Source of the DNA: Thiohalobacter sp.
Lineage (GTDB): Bacteria; Pseudomonadota; Gammaproteobacteria; DSM-19610
Length of the DNA: 64,000 bases
Direction: 5' to 3'
NCBI GenBank assembly: GCA_026984835.1
Contig: JALSRI010000053.1
Location: forward strand, 1 to 64,000
The position numbers and the translations under genes were made by a program. A model generated the notes under the pieces. The model was not told the DNA's origin. It did no database searches and was given only the letters and a program-made list of their open reading frames with translations. Positions 36,319 through 46,369 of the stretch are shown piece by piece (the first letter of the stretch is position 1; each line of letters opens with the position of its first letter).

Positions 36319-37585
36319 CCGTCCGCTCCCCCTGGTCGAACAGCAGGCATACACGGGTGCCCCGGCCTTCCCTGCTGTCCAGATCCAGTGTCCAGCCGTG
36401 GCGGTCACACACGCGCCGCACCAGCGACAGGCCGATGCCGGAACCGCCCTCCTCGCCCCGGTAGAAATGATCGAACACCCGCTGCAGGTCCTCCTCGGCA
36501 ATGCCGCTGCCGGTGTCCTCCACGGTCACGCCGTCCCGGCCCAGGCGCACGCACACCTCGCCTTCACGGGTGAAGGAGAACGCATTCCTCACCAGGTTGG
36601 CCAGCACCACGCGCAGCAGCGTGCACTGCGCGGCGATGCGCAGCGGCGCGTCGACCTCCAAACGGACTTCCACCGGCTTGTGCGCAAGCAGGTGGGCGTG
36701 GCTGTCGAGCACCTGGCGCAGCACGGCGTCTACTTCGCAGCAGGCCTCCATACCCGGCCCCTGCTCCTCTCGCGCCAGCAGCAGCAGCGCCTCGATCAGT
36801 TCGGAGATGTCCTGTGCCGAACGCGCGATGCGTTCCAGCCGCCGGCGCAGCGCCGCTTCCAGGCCGGTCTCGGCCAGCAGCACCTCGGTGGCGCCGCGGA
36901 TGACGGTCAACGGTGTGCGCAACTCGTGGCTGACGTCCGAGGTGAAGGCGCGCTCGCGCTCCATGAAGGCGCCGAGGCGCTGCAGATAGGCGTCGAAGTC
37001 CTGCGCCAGCTCACCCACCTCGTCGTGCGGAAAACTGTCGGCCAGCGGGGGCGGCCGGTCCTCCGGTCTCAGGCCGGCCACGCGCCGGGCCAGCTCGGCC
37101 ACCGGCGCCACCACGCGCCCGGCCAACCAGGCGCCGAGCAGGGCCGACAACAGCGTCATGGTGACCACGCCGATCAGGAAGAACAGGCGGAACTGCTGCT
37201 CGCGGTGACGGATCAACGCATCGTCGTAGCTCAGCACGAAACGCCTTCCGTCCTGTTCGCGTACCGCCACGTAGTAGTGACGATCACCGATACGCAGCCG
37301 GTGCAAGCCGCTGTGCAGCCCGGCCAGTTCCCGGGGCATGTGCTCATCGACGGCGTCAAGGACGCGCATCTGCATACCGCCGCCCGCCGGCGGCGGCGTG
37401 GCCGGATCACGCCGGTAGCGGGCCACGTAGTTGTCGAGTTCGGTATTCAGCGTCTGCGTGATCAGGCGCTGTTCCATGTTGAGGGTGAGCAGGTAGAACA
37501 CGCCGGCGACGCCGGTGCTGACGAAGGCGCCGAGCAGCGCGAAGGCCAGCGCCACCCGGTAGCGCAGGTCAGTCCGGAACTTCAT
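36305..37585 (-). CDS. Sensor histidine kinase (HisKA/HATPase_c)
   Basis: 426-residue inner-membrane kinase with two helices (about 10-35 and 135-155) enclosing a periplasmic sensor of about 95 residues. A HAMP-like stretch (LARRVAGLRPED) leads to the H-box SHELRTPLT with phosphoacceptor H220, the N-box region NLVRNAFSF, the G1 motif EDTGSGIAEED and the G2 motif GSGIGLSLVRR. It is the partner of the upstream OmpR-type regulator, which it overlaps by 17 bases. ATG at 37585 is preferred over TTG at 37597. The gene is followed at once by trkH, suggesting a link to ion stress, but the signal is unknown. Confidence 0.93.
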   Translation of the reverse strand: MKFRTDLRYRVALAFALLGAFVSTGVAGVFYLLTLNMEQRLITQTLNTELDNYVARYRRDPATPPPAGGGMQMRVLDAVDEHMPRELAGLHSGLHRLRIGDRHYYVAVREQDGRRFVLSYDDALIRHREQQFRLFFLIGVVTMTLLSALLGAWLAGRVVAPVAELARRVAGLRPEDRPPPLADSFPHDEVGELAQDFDAYLQRLGAFMERERAFTSDVSHELRTPLTVIRGATEVLLAETGLEAALRRRLERIARSAQDISELIEALLLLAREEQGPGMEACCEVDAVLRQVLDSHAHLLAHKPVEVRLEVDAPLRIAAQCTLLRVVLANLVRNAFSFTREGEVCVRLGRDGVTVEDTGSGIAEEDLQRVFDHFYRGEEGGSGIGLSLVRRVCDRHGWTLDLDSREGRGTRVCLLFDQGERTDDAA

Positions 37586-38255
37586 CCGGTTCCGCAAGCT
37601 GATAGCCGATGCCGTGCACGGTTCTCAGCAAGGCCTCCGGGAACGGGCGGTCGATGGCGGCGCGCAGTACCGAGATGTGCACGCGCAGGGCATCGCTGTC
37701 GGGCCGCACATTGCCCCAGATGCGGCGCTCGATCTCGCGTCGCGGCACCACCCGCGGCGACTGGCGCATGAGCATTTCGAGGATCTTCAGTGGGATCGGC
37801 GGCAGCACGACCGGCTGCCCGGCGCGCGTCACCCGCAGCGTAACGGGGTCGAACTCGAGATCGGCCACCCGCAGCGGCTCGCGCGACTGCTCGCCGCGGG
37901 CGCGCTTCACCAGCGCGCGCAGGCGCGCCTCCAGCTCCTGCATGGCGAAGGGTTTGACCAGGTAGTCGTCGGCGCCGCTGGCGAAACCCTGCAGCTTGTC
38001 GTCGAGGGTGTCGCGCGCCGTCAGCATGAGGATGGGCGTGTCGTCTCCCGTATCGCGCAGCCGCCGGCACAGATCCAGCCCGTCCATCCCGGGCAGCGTC
38101 AGGTCGAGTATGATGGCGTCGAATTTCTTTTCGGCCGCGAAGCGCAGGCCGCTGCGGGCGTCGTAGGCGGCGTCCACCACGTAGCCAAGCGGCTCCAGGA
38201 AATCGTACAGGTTGGCGACCAGGTCCGGGTTGTCCTCGATCACCAGTACGTACAT
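37569..38255 (-). CDS. OmpR/PhoB-family response regulator
   Basis: 228-residue transcription regulator. The receiver has phosphoacceptor D51 (IILDLTLPGMDG), acidic E7-D8, and the lysine in YLVKPF. The C-terminal winged-helix domain carries EMLMRQSPRVVPRREIERRIW, DALRVHISVLRAAID and a recognition wing ending TVHGIGYQL. It starts 10 bases after the SulP gene and overlaps its kinase, so SulP, regulator, kinase and trkH look like one transcript. It probably controls these transport genes, perhaps among others. Confidence 0.95.
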   Translation of the reverse strand: MYVLVIEDNPDLVANLYDFLEPLGYVVDAAYDARSGLRFAAEKKFDAIILDLTLPGMDGLDLCRRLRDTGDDTPILMLTARDTLDDKLQGFASGADDYLVKPFAMQELEARLRALVKRARGEQSREPLRVADLEFDPVTLRVTRAGQPVVLPPIPLKILEMLMRQSPRVVPRREIERRIWGNVRPDSDALRVHISVLRAAIDRPFPEALLRTVHGIGYQLAEPDEVPD

Positions 38256-38265
38256 GGCGACGTGC

Positions 38266-40041
38266 TCAGTCCGTTTCGATGCGCGGTACGCTGGCGCATT
38301 CGCGGAATATCCGCTTGTCGCAGCGTGCGCAGACCGACTTGTCCAGTTTCTGGAATATGGCGGTGATGGCCGCGGTTTTGGACTGGAACACGTTGCGCGG
38401 ACCGATCTCGTCCAGGCAGCCGCACTTCTCCAGGGATTCCCACAGGCCCTTCTTGACATGGATGAGATACAGATCGCCGCCGCGGGCGCGGCGCTTGTAG
38501 GCTTCCTTGACCAGCACGTCGCCGCCCGCCACGTCGGCGAAGTTGATGCCCTGGCAGACCAGCGCCAGGTGCTTCTGTTCCGGATGCTCCTTCTCCAGCC
38601 TGGCAAACGCCTCCTGCACATGGCTGATGGAACCGAAGAACAAGGAGCCGTCGATACGCAGGATGTGCAGCTGCGGGCACTGCGGCAGGGAGGGATCGGT
38701 GTTGAACTCGCGGTTCGGCATGCGCGGGTCGGGCACGCGGCTGATGATGCGCGGCCGCGACACCCGCATCAGGTACAGCACCAGCGACAGCATCACGCCG
38801 GCGAAGATGGCCGTTTCCAGTTCCAGGAACAGGGCGCCGAAGAAGGTCACGGCCATGATGCCGGTCTCGCGCCGGCTGGCCCTGAGAATGTGGCGGATCT
38901 CCTTGAAGTCGATCAGGCCCCAGGCCACCAGGAACAGAATGCCGGCCATGGCGGCATTGGGCAGGTAGGCCGCCAGCGGCGCGACCAGCACCACGATCAG
39001 CATCAGCAGCGAGCCGGCGAACACAGCCGCCAGCGGCGTCCTGGCACCGGCCTGGTAGTTGAGGCCGCTGCGGTTGAAGGAGCCGGTCGCCACGTAGCCG
39101 GAGAAGAAGCTGCCGGCGATATTGGACAGGCCCTGACCGATGAATTCCTGGTTGCCGTCGATGAGCTGGCCGCTGCGCATGCCCAGCGAACGGCCGATGG
39201 AGACGGCCTCGGTGAGGGCGAACAGGGTCACCGCCAGCGCCGACGCCGCCAGGTTCTTGATGGTGTCGAGCGAGAAGTCCGGCGAGGACAACGGCGGCAA
39301 GGTGTCGGGCAGGGCGCCGACGGTCTTGATGCCCGTCACCTCGATGCCGTAGCGGTTGTTCAGGTAAACGCCCAGCACGCTGCCGGCCAGCATGGCGATG
39401 ATCAGGTAGGGCAGCTTCGGTGCCCAGCGCTTCACCGCGATGCCCGACAACAGCGTCACCAGGGCAACCACGGTGACATAGCCGTTGATGTTCGGTATCT
39501 GCTCCCAGAAGCTCATCAGCGTGTCGTGCAGATGGCCGCCGCGAGGAATGGGCACGCCGAAGAAATTCTTGAGCTGCTTGCTGGCAATGAGAATGGCCGC
39601 GCCGGCGGTGAAACCGACCACCACCGAATGGGAGATGAAGTTGACCAGCGCGCCCATGCGGGCCAGGCCCAGCGCGATCTCGATGACGCCGACCATGAAG
39701 GTGAGCGTCAGCGCCAGGCTCACGTAGTCGACGGTGCCCGGCTCGGCGTAGACGCTGAGCGAGGACAGCACGACGATGGATGCCGCCGTGGTCGGTCCCG
39801 ATACCAGGTGCCAGGACGAACCCCACAGGGCGGCGACGATGGCCGGCACCATGCCGGCGTAGAGGCCGTATTCCGGCGGCATGCCGGCGATGGTGGCAAA
39901 GGCCACGCCCTGCGGCAGCACCACGATGGCGCCGGTGAGACCGGCCATGAAATCGGTGCGCAGGCTGCGCGCGGTGACGCGCTCCTTCCACAACAGGAAG
40001 GGAAACACGCGAAACAGCCATTCGCTCCGGCCAATCTGCAT
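38266..40041 (-). CDS. SulP-family anion transporter with STAS domain
   Basis: 591-residue inner-membrane protein. About 11-12 hydrophobic helices contain the family motif MPPEYGLYAG and the conserved FVLVSG-type segment in HLVSGPTTAAS. The cytoplasmic STAS domain (about 440-550) follows, ending with SLFFGSISHVQEAF. SulP proteins move sulfate, bicarbonate or other anions, often with Na+ or H+; the substrate is not given by sequence. ATG at 40041 is chosen because GGAG lies 9 bases upstream. The last 30 residues hold a cysteine-rich tail (SVCARCDKRIFRECASV) that could bind metal. It is the first gene of the run toward trkH. Confidence 0.9.
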   Translation of the reverse strand: MQIGRSEWLFRVFPFLLWKERVTARSLRTDFMAGLTGAIVVLPQGVAFATIAGMPPEYGLYAGMVPAIVAALWGSSWHLVSGPTTAASIVVLSSLSVYAEPGTVDYVSLALTLTFMVGVIEIALGLARMGALVNFISHSVVVGFTAGAAILIASKQLKNFFGVPIPRGGHLHDTLMSFWEQIPNINGYVTVVALVTLLSGIAVKRWAPKLPYLIIAMLAGSVLGVYLNNRYGIEVTGIKTVGALPDTLPPLSSPDFSLDTIKNLAASALAVTLFALTEAVSIGRSLGMRSGQLIDGNQEFIGQGLSNIAGSFFSGYVATGSFNRSGLNYQAGARTPLAAVFAGSLLMLIVVLVAPLAAYLPNAAMAGILFLVAWGLIDFKEIRHILRASRRETGIMAVTFFGALFLELETAIFAGVMLSLVLYLMRVSRPRIISRVPDPRMPNREFNTDPSLPQCPQLHILRIDGSLFFGSISHVQEAFARLEKEHPEQKHLALVCQGINFADVAGGDVLVKEAYKRRARGGDLYLIHVKKGLWESLEKCGCLDEIGPRNVFQSKTAAITAIFQKLDKSVCARCDKRIFRECASVPRIETD

Positions 40042-40313
40042 CGTAAATTTCTCCGAAAGCATGCACGAGCCCGGCGCCGGCCATTTCCCGATCGACCGGC
40101 AGACGTGCATCGTCTGGGATTGCTGCCACCCCGGGCGCAAGCGGCAGCCGGATCACACCCCCCATGAGGGTCCGACGGCGGGGACGGCGCGGCTACTCTA
40201 CACAAACAAAGGTGAAGATTTCGCAAAGTCTGCGGCGGCCCATTATGCCAATGAGCCGGTGCGGGGTCGAGGCACACCCCGGGCACCGGAAGGCCGCCAC
40301 CCGCCGACTCTCG

Positions 40314-40808
40314 CTAGGCTTCGTCCAGCCTCTCCATCCGCCGGCGGATGTCCTCCAGCAGCCCGAGCGCCCCCGCCTCCACCAGGTCCAGCACCTGCTG
40401 GAAGCCGTGGATGCCACCGTAGTAGGGATCGGGCACGTCCTGCAGATCGATATCCCGCGCGTAGTCCAGAAACAGGCGCACCCTGGCCTCATGACCAGGC
40501 GGACACAGGTTCAGCAGATCGTCGAGGTTGCTGCGGTCCATGGCCAGGATGTAGTCGAAACGTCCGAAATCGGCCGTGCTCACCCGCCGCGCGCGCTGGC
40601 TGCCGAGGTCGATGCCGCGCCGGGCCGCCGCCTCGCTGGCGCGGCGATCCGGCGGCTCGCCGACGTGGTAGGCGTGGGTGCCGGCCGAATCGATCCGGAT
40701 GTGGGCTTCCAGCCCGGCTTCCCGCACCATCGCCTCGAAAACGCCCTGGGCGGTCGGTGACCGGCAGATGTTACCCATGCAGACGAACAATACGCTGACT
40801 TTTTCCAT
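40314..40808 (-). CDS. Low-molecular-weight protein-tyrosine phosphatase
   Basis: 164-residue cytoplasmic phosphatase. The P-loop is CMGNICRSP, with nucleophile C10 and R16; DPYYGG holds the general acid. The length and order match the bacterial LMW-PTP family (Wzb/YwlE), which dephosphorylate tyrosine or arginine on proteins such as exopolysaccharide kinases. No kinase or polysaccharide gene lies beside it. It is divergent from a small unknown gene. Confidence 0.93.
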   Translation of the reverse strand: MEKVSVLFVCMGNICRSPTAQGVFEAMVREAGLEAHIRIDSAGTHAYHVGEPPDRRASEAAARRGIDLGSQRARRVSTADFGRFDYILAMDRSNLDDLLNLCPPGHEARVRLFLDYARDIDLQDVPDPYYGGIHGFQQVLDLVEAGALGLLEDIRRRMERLDEA

Positions 40809-40892
40809 TTTTTACAACCTGTTCAGATAACTATCGCAGAATCCACTGTAATTCAGGTGGCAAGCCGCTTGTATTGCCGCGCCGGTGCTGCA

Positions 40893-41186
40893 ATGCTGCG
40901 TTCCATGCATGATGCCGAAATCAGCGACACAGTGCACGCCCGCCTGGCGGCGCTCGTCGGCCGCCGGGTCGACTACCTGGGCATGCCCTGCCGGATCATC
41001 GACTACCTGCCCTCGGAGCGCATCCTGGTGCTGGAGCAGGCCGGCGGTGGACAGGTCATCCAGCCCAACCAGTTCGGCGACGCCAACCGGCGCGTGCCGG
41101 AAATCGTCAACCTGGCCCTGTTCGAACCGGGCAGCGACCGCCTCGATCCGGTCATCGCCGCCTGGCTGGACAGCGCCGTGTCCTAG
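40893..41186 (+). CDS. Small unknown protein
   Basis: 97-residue soluble protein with a compact beta-rich core (GRRVDYLGMPCRIIDYLPSE and RILVLEQAGGGQVIQPNQFG). No named domain was recognised. ATG at 40893 or at 40905 could be the start; neither has a clear ribosome site, but the conserved part begins after both. It stands between the LMW phosphatase gene and a 330-base repeat region. It may be specific to this lineage. Confidence 0.6.
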   Translation: MLRSMHDAEISDTVHARLAALVGRRVDYLGMPCRIIDYLPSERILVLEQAGGGQVIQPNQFGDANRRVPEIVNLALFEPGSDRLDPVIAAWLDSAVS

Positions 41187-41519
41187 CACGGTCGGGGGGC
41201 GCCAGCCACTGCCGGGCAGGAATGGCCACGGAAAACACGGAAAGCACGGACCTTGTTTTTGCCCCTTGTCGGGTGGGTGGATTTGCCTGGCTGGTGCCGC
41301 TTTGGCAGCGAGAGGGCGGTTCAACCACGAAGGCGCACGAAGGGGGCCTTCGAAGAGCCGTTTCTCGCAGGGCGCGCAGAGCGCACCCTGCAACACACAT
41401 TTTTTTCGTGCTTTCCGTGCTTTCCGTGGCCATACCCCCATTCCACCCCGGCACGAACAATACCCCTTCTCGTTCTTCGCCGGTGATCGGGTGACAGGCG
41501 GCCTTCGAGGGGTCGCACG
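41187..41519. repeat. Region with a 212-bp inverted-repeat element
   Basis: The 333-base gap holds an element at 41222-41433. Its ends are 27-base inverted arms (41222-41248 and 41407-41433) that match at 26 of 27 positions and consist of the short unit CACGGAAA repeated. Inside, 41316-41345 contains CACGAAGGCGCACGAAGGGG, also found at 56131-56160 (30 of 30 on the other strand). No transposase or gene is seen. Confidence 0.85.
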
Positions 41520-42296
41520 CTACGCGGTGGAGCGGGCCTGCAGCAGTTGTTCGGCGATCGCCACGTCGTCCTCGGTATCGACGCCGGGGCCGGGGCGTTG
41601 CACGGCCTCGTCGACGTGGATGCGTTCGCCGTACCAGAGCGCGCGCAGCTGTTCGAGCTGCTCGGCCTGTTCCAGCGGGCAGGCCCGCATGTCGGCGTAG
41701 CGACGCAGGTAGCCGGCGCGGTAGGCGTACAGGCCGATGTGGCGCAGCGGCACGATGCCGACGGGCAGCGCCCGGTCACCGTCGCACAGCAGGTCGCGGT
41801 CCCAGGGGATGGGCGCGCGGCTGAAATAGAGTGCGAAGCCGGCGCGGTCGGTGACCACCTTGACCACGTGCGGGTCGAAGAACTCGCCGGCCGCCACCAT
41901 GGGGGTGGCCAGGGTGGCGATGGCGGCATCGGGATTGGCGGCCAGGTTGTCCGCCACCTGCCTGAGCAGGGCCGGCGGCATCAGCGGTTCGTCGCCCTGC
42001 AGGTTGACCACCAGGGTATCGTCCGGCAGGCCGCGCCGTTCCACCACTTCGGCCAGCCGGTCGGTGCCGCTGGGGTGTTCGGGCGAGGTCATGCAGACGT
42101 CGGCGCCGAACGCCTGCGCCGCGGCCTCGATGCGGGCATCGTCGGTGGCGACGATCACCTGCGCGGCGCCGGAACACCGGGCCACCTCGTGGACGTGCTG
42201 CAGCATGGGCTTGCCGGCCAGCTCCCGGAGCGGCTTGCCGGGCAGGCGCGACGAGGCGTGACGCGCCGGAATGACGACGGTGAAGGCGGTGTCCAC
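41520..42296 (-). CDS. kdsB: 3-deoxy-manno-octulosonate cytidylyltransferase
   Basis: 258-residue cytoplasmic enzyme that makes CMP-Kdo for the LPS core. Family motifs are [42 protein letters not shown] and [12 protein letters not shown], including the nucleotide and metal site residues. GTG at 42296 is the start. It is the last gene of the exbB-exbD-msbA-lpxK-trm112-kdsB run on the minus strand, 5 bases after trm112. Confidence 0.96.
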   Translation of the reverse strand: MDTAFTVVIPARHASSRLPGKPLRELAGKPMLQHVHEVARCSGAAQVIVATDDARIEAAAQAFGADVCMTSPEHPSGTDRLAEVVERRGLPDDTLVVNLQGDEPLMPPALLRQVADNLAANPDAAIATLATPMVAAGEFFDPHVVKVVTDRAGFALYFSRAPIPWDRDLLCDGDRALPVGIVPLRHIGLYAYRAGYLRRYADMRACPLEQAEQLEQLRALWYGERIHVDEAVQRPGPGVDTEDDVAIAEQLLQARSTA

Positions 42297-42301
42297 CGGC
42301 G

Positions 42302-42481
42302 TCAGACTTCTTCTTCGGCGGGCAGTTGACGGGCTTCCTCTTCCAGCATCACCGGGATGCCGTCGCGGATGGGGTAGGCCAGACGGCAGGCCTTGCAGAC
42401 CAGCTCCTGCTGTTCCTTGCGGTATTCCAGCGGGCCCTTGCAGACCGGGCAGGCGAGTATGTCGAGCAGTTTCTTGTCCAA
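42302..42481 (-). CDS. Trm112/YcaR-family small zinc-ribbon-like protein
   Basis: 59-residue protein found by eye. It begins with [20 protein letters not shown] and holds a second CKAC pair, giving two CxxC knuckles, then the family end [12 protein letters not shown]. coli YcaR sits in the same place between lpxK and kdsB. It starts with TTG at 42481, with GGGGAA 8 bases upstream and no ATG or GTG in frame. Its role is unknown; the archaeal and eukaryotic relatives activate methyltransferases. Confidence 0.9.
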   Translation of the reverse strand: MDKKLLDILACPVCKGPLEYRKEQQELVCKACRLAYPIRDGIPVMLEEEARQLPAEEEV

Positions 42482-42485
42482 GAGG

Positions 42486-43480
42486 TCATTCCCCGTGTCG
42501 TATTCGTTGCAGGCGCGCCAGCAGGGCCGCTTCGAAGCCCGCGTCGGGCCGGGCCTCGACCTGGACCGACCAGAGGCCGGGTTGGTCGAATGCCCGGCAT
42601 TTTACCGCGTCCTTGCCCGTCATCAACACGGGCAGGCCATCGCCGAAATCGAGTTCCGCGGCGCGGTAGGCGTGGTGATCGGGAAAGGCGTGTTCGATGA
42701 CGCTCAGGCCTGCGGCGCGCAGCAGGGCGAAAAAACGCCGTGGATGACCGATGCCGGCCACTGCGTGCACGGGTCCGGCCCCGAAATCCGCCAGGCGGGC
42801 GGTCTCCCCCGCCCTGCCGACCGGCTCGACACCGGTCACCTGCAGCCGCATGGCGCCGGCGCCCTGGCCACCGTTGACGATCTCGAAATCCACATCCCGC
42901 AGGCGGCCGACGGGTTCGCGCAGCGGACCGGCGGGCAGGCACAGCCGGTTGCCGTGGCCGCGCCACCCGTCGACGACCGCGATCTCCAGCGTGCGCGCCA
43001 GGCGGTAATGCTGCAGGCCGTCGTCGGCCAGCACCAGATCGCAGCCGTGCGCCGCCACCAGCCGCCGCGCCGCCGCCACCCGGTCGCGGCACACCACCAC
43101 GGGCCGGCCGCTGCGGGCGGCCAGCAGCACGGCTTCGTCTCCCACCCGGCCTGGATCACTCCCGGCGGCGACATCCTGGGGCCGGCGCGTGTCGCGGCCG
43201 CCGTAACCCCGGCCCACGATGCCGACCCGGTAGCCCGCCCGGCCGAGGAACTGCGCCAGCCACAGCACCAGCGGCGTCTTGCCCGTACCGCCGACGCTCA
43301 GGTTGCCCACCACCACCACCGGCACCCCCACCGTCTGCGACGCCAGCCAGCCGCGCCGGTAGGCCAGGCGCCGCGCGGTCGCGACCAGGCAGTAGGGCAA
43401 CGACAGCGGCGCCAGCAGCCAGGCCAGCGGCGAGCCGCCGTACCAGAGCCGGTGGAGCAGCCCTTCCAGCCGCGCCCGGC

Positions 43481-43484
<4 letters not shown>
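42486..43484 (-). CDS. lpxK: Tetraacyldisaccharide 4'-kinase
   Basis: 332-residue inner-membrane-associated kinase of lipid A synthesis. Walker A is [11 protein letters not shown]; the nucleotide-facing motifs [16 protein letters not shown] and LADDGLQHY follow. The ATG overlaps the msbA stop by 4 bases (ATGA), so translation is coupled. It makes lipid IVA from disaccharide-1-phosphate. A hydrophobic N-terminus ([15 protein letters not shown]) fits membrane association. Confidence 0.97.
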
Positions 43485-45240
<1,756 letters not shown>

Positions 45241-45244
<4 letters not shown>

Positions 45245-45666
45245 TCGCCGCCGTCGGCCGGCTGGCTGGTGGCCAGCGACATCTGCACCAGGCCCAGCTG
45301 CGAGGTGGCGTCCATGGCGCGAACCACCGCCTCGTAGGGTGTATGGCGGTCGGCGCGGATCACCACCGGCAGTTCCTTGCGGTCGCCGACGAATTTGGCG
45401 ATGGCCTGCTTGAGCGTATCCAGTTCCGTGTTGACCACCTGCTGGTCGCCGATGAAATAGCGGCCGTCGGCGTCGATGACGATCTCCAGCGTGTCCTTCT
45501 CGGTCTCGGCCGGCTCGGCGCTGGCTTCCGGCAGTTCGATCTTGATCTGCGATTCGCGCTGGAAGGTAGTGGAAACCATGAAAAAGATCAGCAGTATGAA
45601 CACCACGTCGATGAGCGGCGTCAGGTTGACGTCCGGCTCCTCGGTGCGGCTGCGGCGCAGGTTCAC
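45241..45666 (-). CDS. exbD: ExbD/TolR-family protein
   Basis: 141-residue protein with one N-terminal helix (about 16-36, DVVFILLIFFMVSTTF) and a periplasmic domain. The conserved membrane aspartate is in NLTPLIDVVFIL. ExbD/TolR works with ExbB/TolQ to use the proton motive force for envelope work. The GTG start overlaps the exbB stop (GTGA). No TonB gene is beside it, so the pair may energise something other than TonB, or pair with a distant one. Confidence 0.93.
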
Positions 45667-46298
45667 AGCTGCTCCTCCATCAGGCCCTCCCTGGCCCGCT
45701 GACCCTGCAGCACTTCCACCATGCGCAACGCCTGCTGTTCCATGCGCAGCACCAGCAGCGCCACCTTGCCGCGGAAGAAGCGGTAGAACATGAGACTGGG
45801 AATGGCCACCGCCATGCCGGCAGCGGTAGTGATCAGGGCCTGGGAGATGCCGCCCGCCAGGGCGGCGGGGTTGCCGACGCCCTGGGTGGTAATGGCGGAG
45901 AACACCTCGATCATGCCGATGACCGTACCCAGCAGGCCCAGCAGCGGCGCGATGGAAGCGATGGTGCCGAGCGTGTTCAGGTAGCGTTCCAGCTCGTGCA
46001 CCACGTAACGGCCGGTGTCCTCGATGGCCTCTTTCATGATCTCGCGGCTGGCGTTGCGGTTGACCAGGCCGGCGGCCAGGATGCGGCCCAGCGGCGACCC
46101 GGCTCGCAGCGACTGCAGGCGCTCGACGTCTATCTGCTTCTCCTTGGCCCAGTCCCACACCTGCGCCACCAGGTTGCGTGGCAGCACCCGCGATTCGCGC
46201 AGCGACCAGAGACGCTCCGCGATGATGGCCAGCGCGATGATGGAACAGAGGATGATGAACGGCATCAGCCAGCCGCCTGCAACTACGAGTTCAAACAC
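45663..46298 (-). CDS. exbB: ExbB/TolQ/MotA-family protein
   Basis: 211-residue inner-membrane protein with three helices (about 8-28, 110-130, 150-175) and the typical start FELVVAGGWLMPFIILCS. GLLGTVIGMIEVF and the helix 3 segment GISQALITTAAGMAVAIPS are conserved proton-channel regions. GTG at 46298, with AGGGA upstream, is preferred over a farther ATG (46343). It is the first gene of the run toward kdsB; comEC lies 71 bases upstream. Confidence 0.93.
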   Translation of the reverse strand: MFELVVAGGWLMPFIILCSIIALAIIAERLWSLRESRVLPRNLVAQVWDWAKEKQIDVERLQSLRAGSPLGRILAAGLVNRNASREIMKEAIEDTGRYVVHELERYLNTLGTIASIAPLLGLLGTVIGMIEVFSAITTQGVGNPAALAGGISQALITTAAGMAVAIPSLMFYRFFRGKVALLVLRMEQQALRMVEVLQGQRAREGLMEEQL

Positions 46299-46369
46299 GT
46301 GTGGTCGTCCCTTTTGTCCGGTGTCTGTCAAAGGCAGGATCATACGTGATTTTCATGCAATAGCGTAGG

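Noticed and set aside
41219-41494. Small ORFs inside the 41.2 kb element
   Set aside because: They translate short repeats (NTEST-type) and have no start signal. The same repeats occur elsewhere as non-coding DNA.
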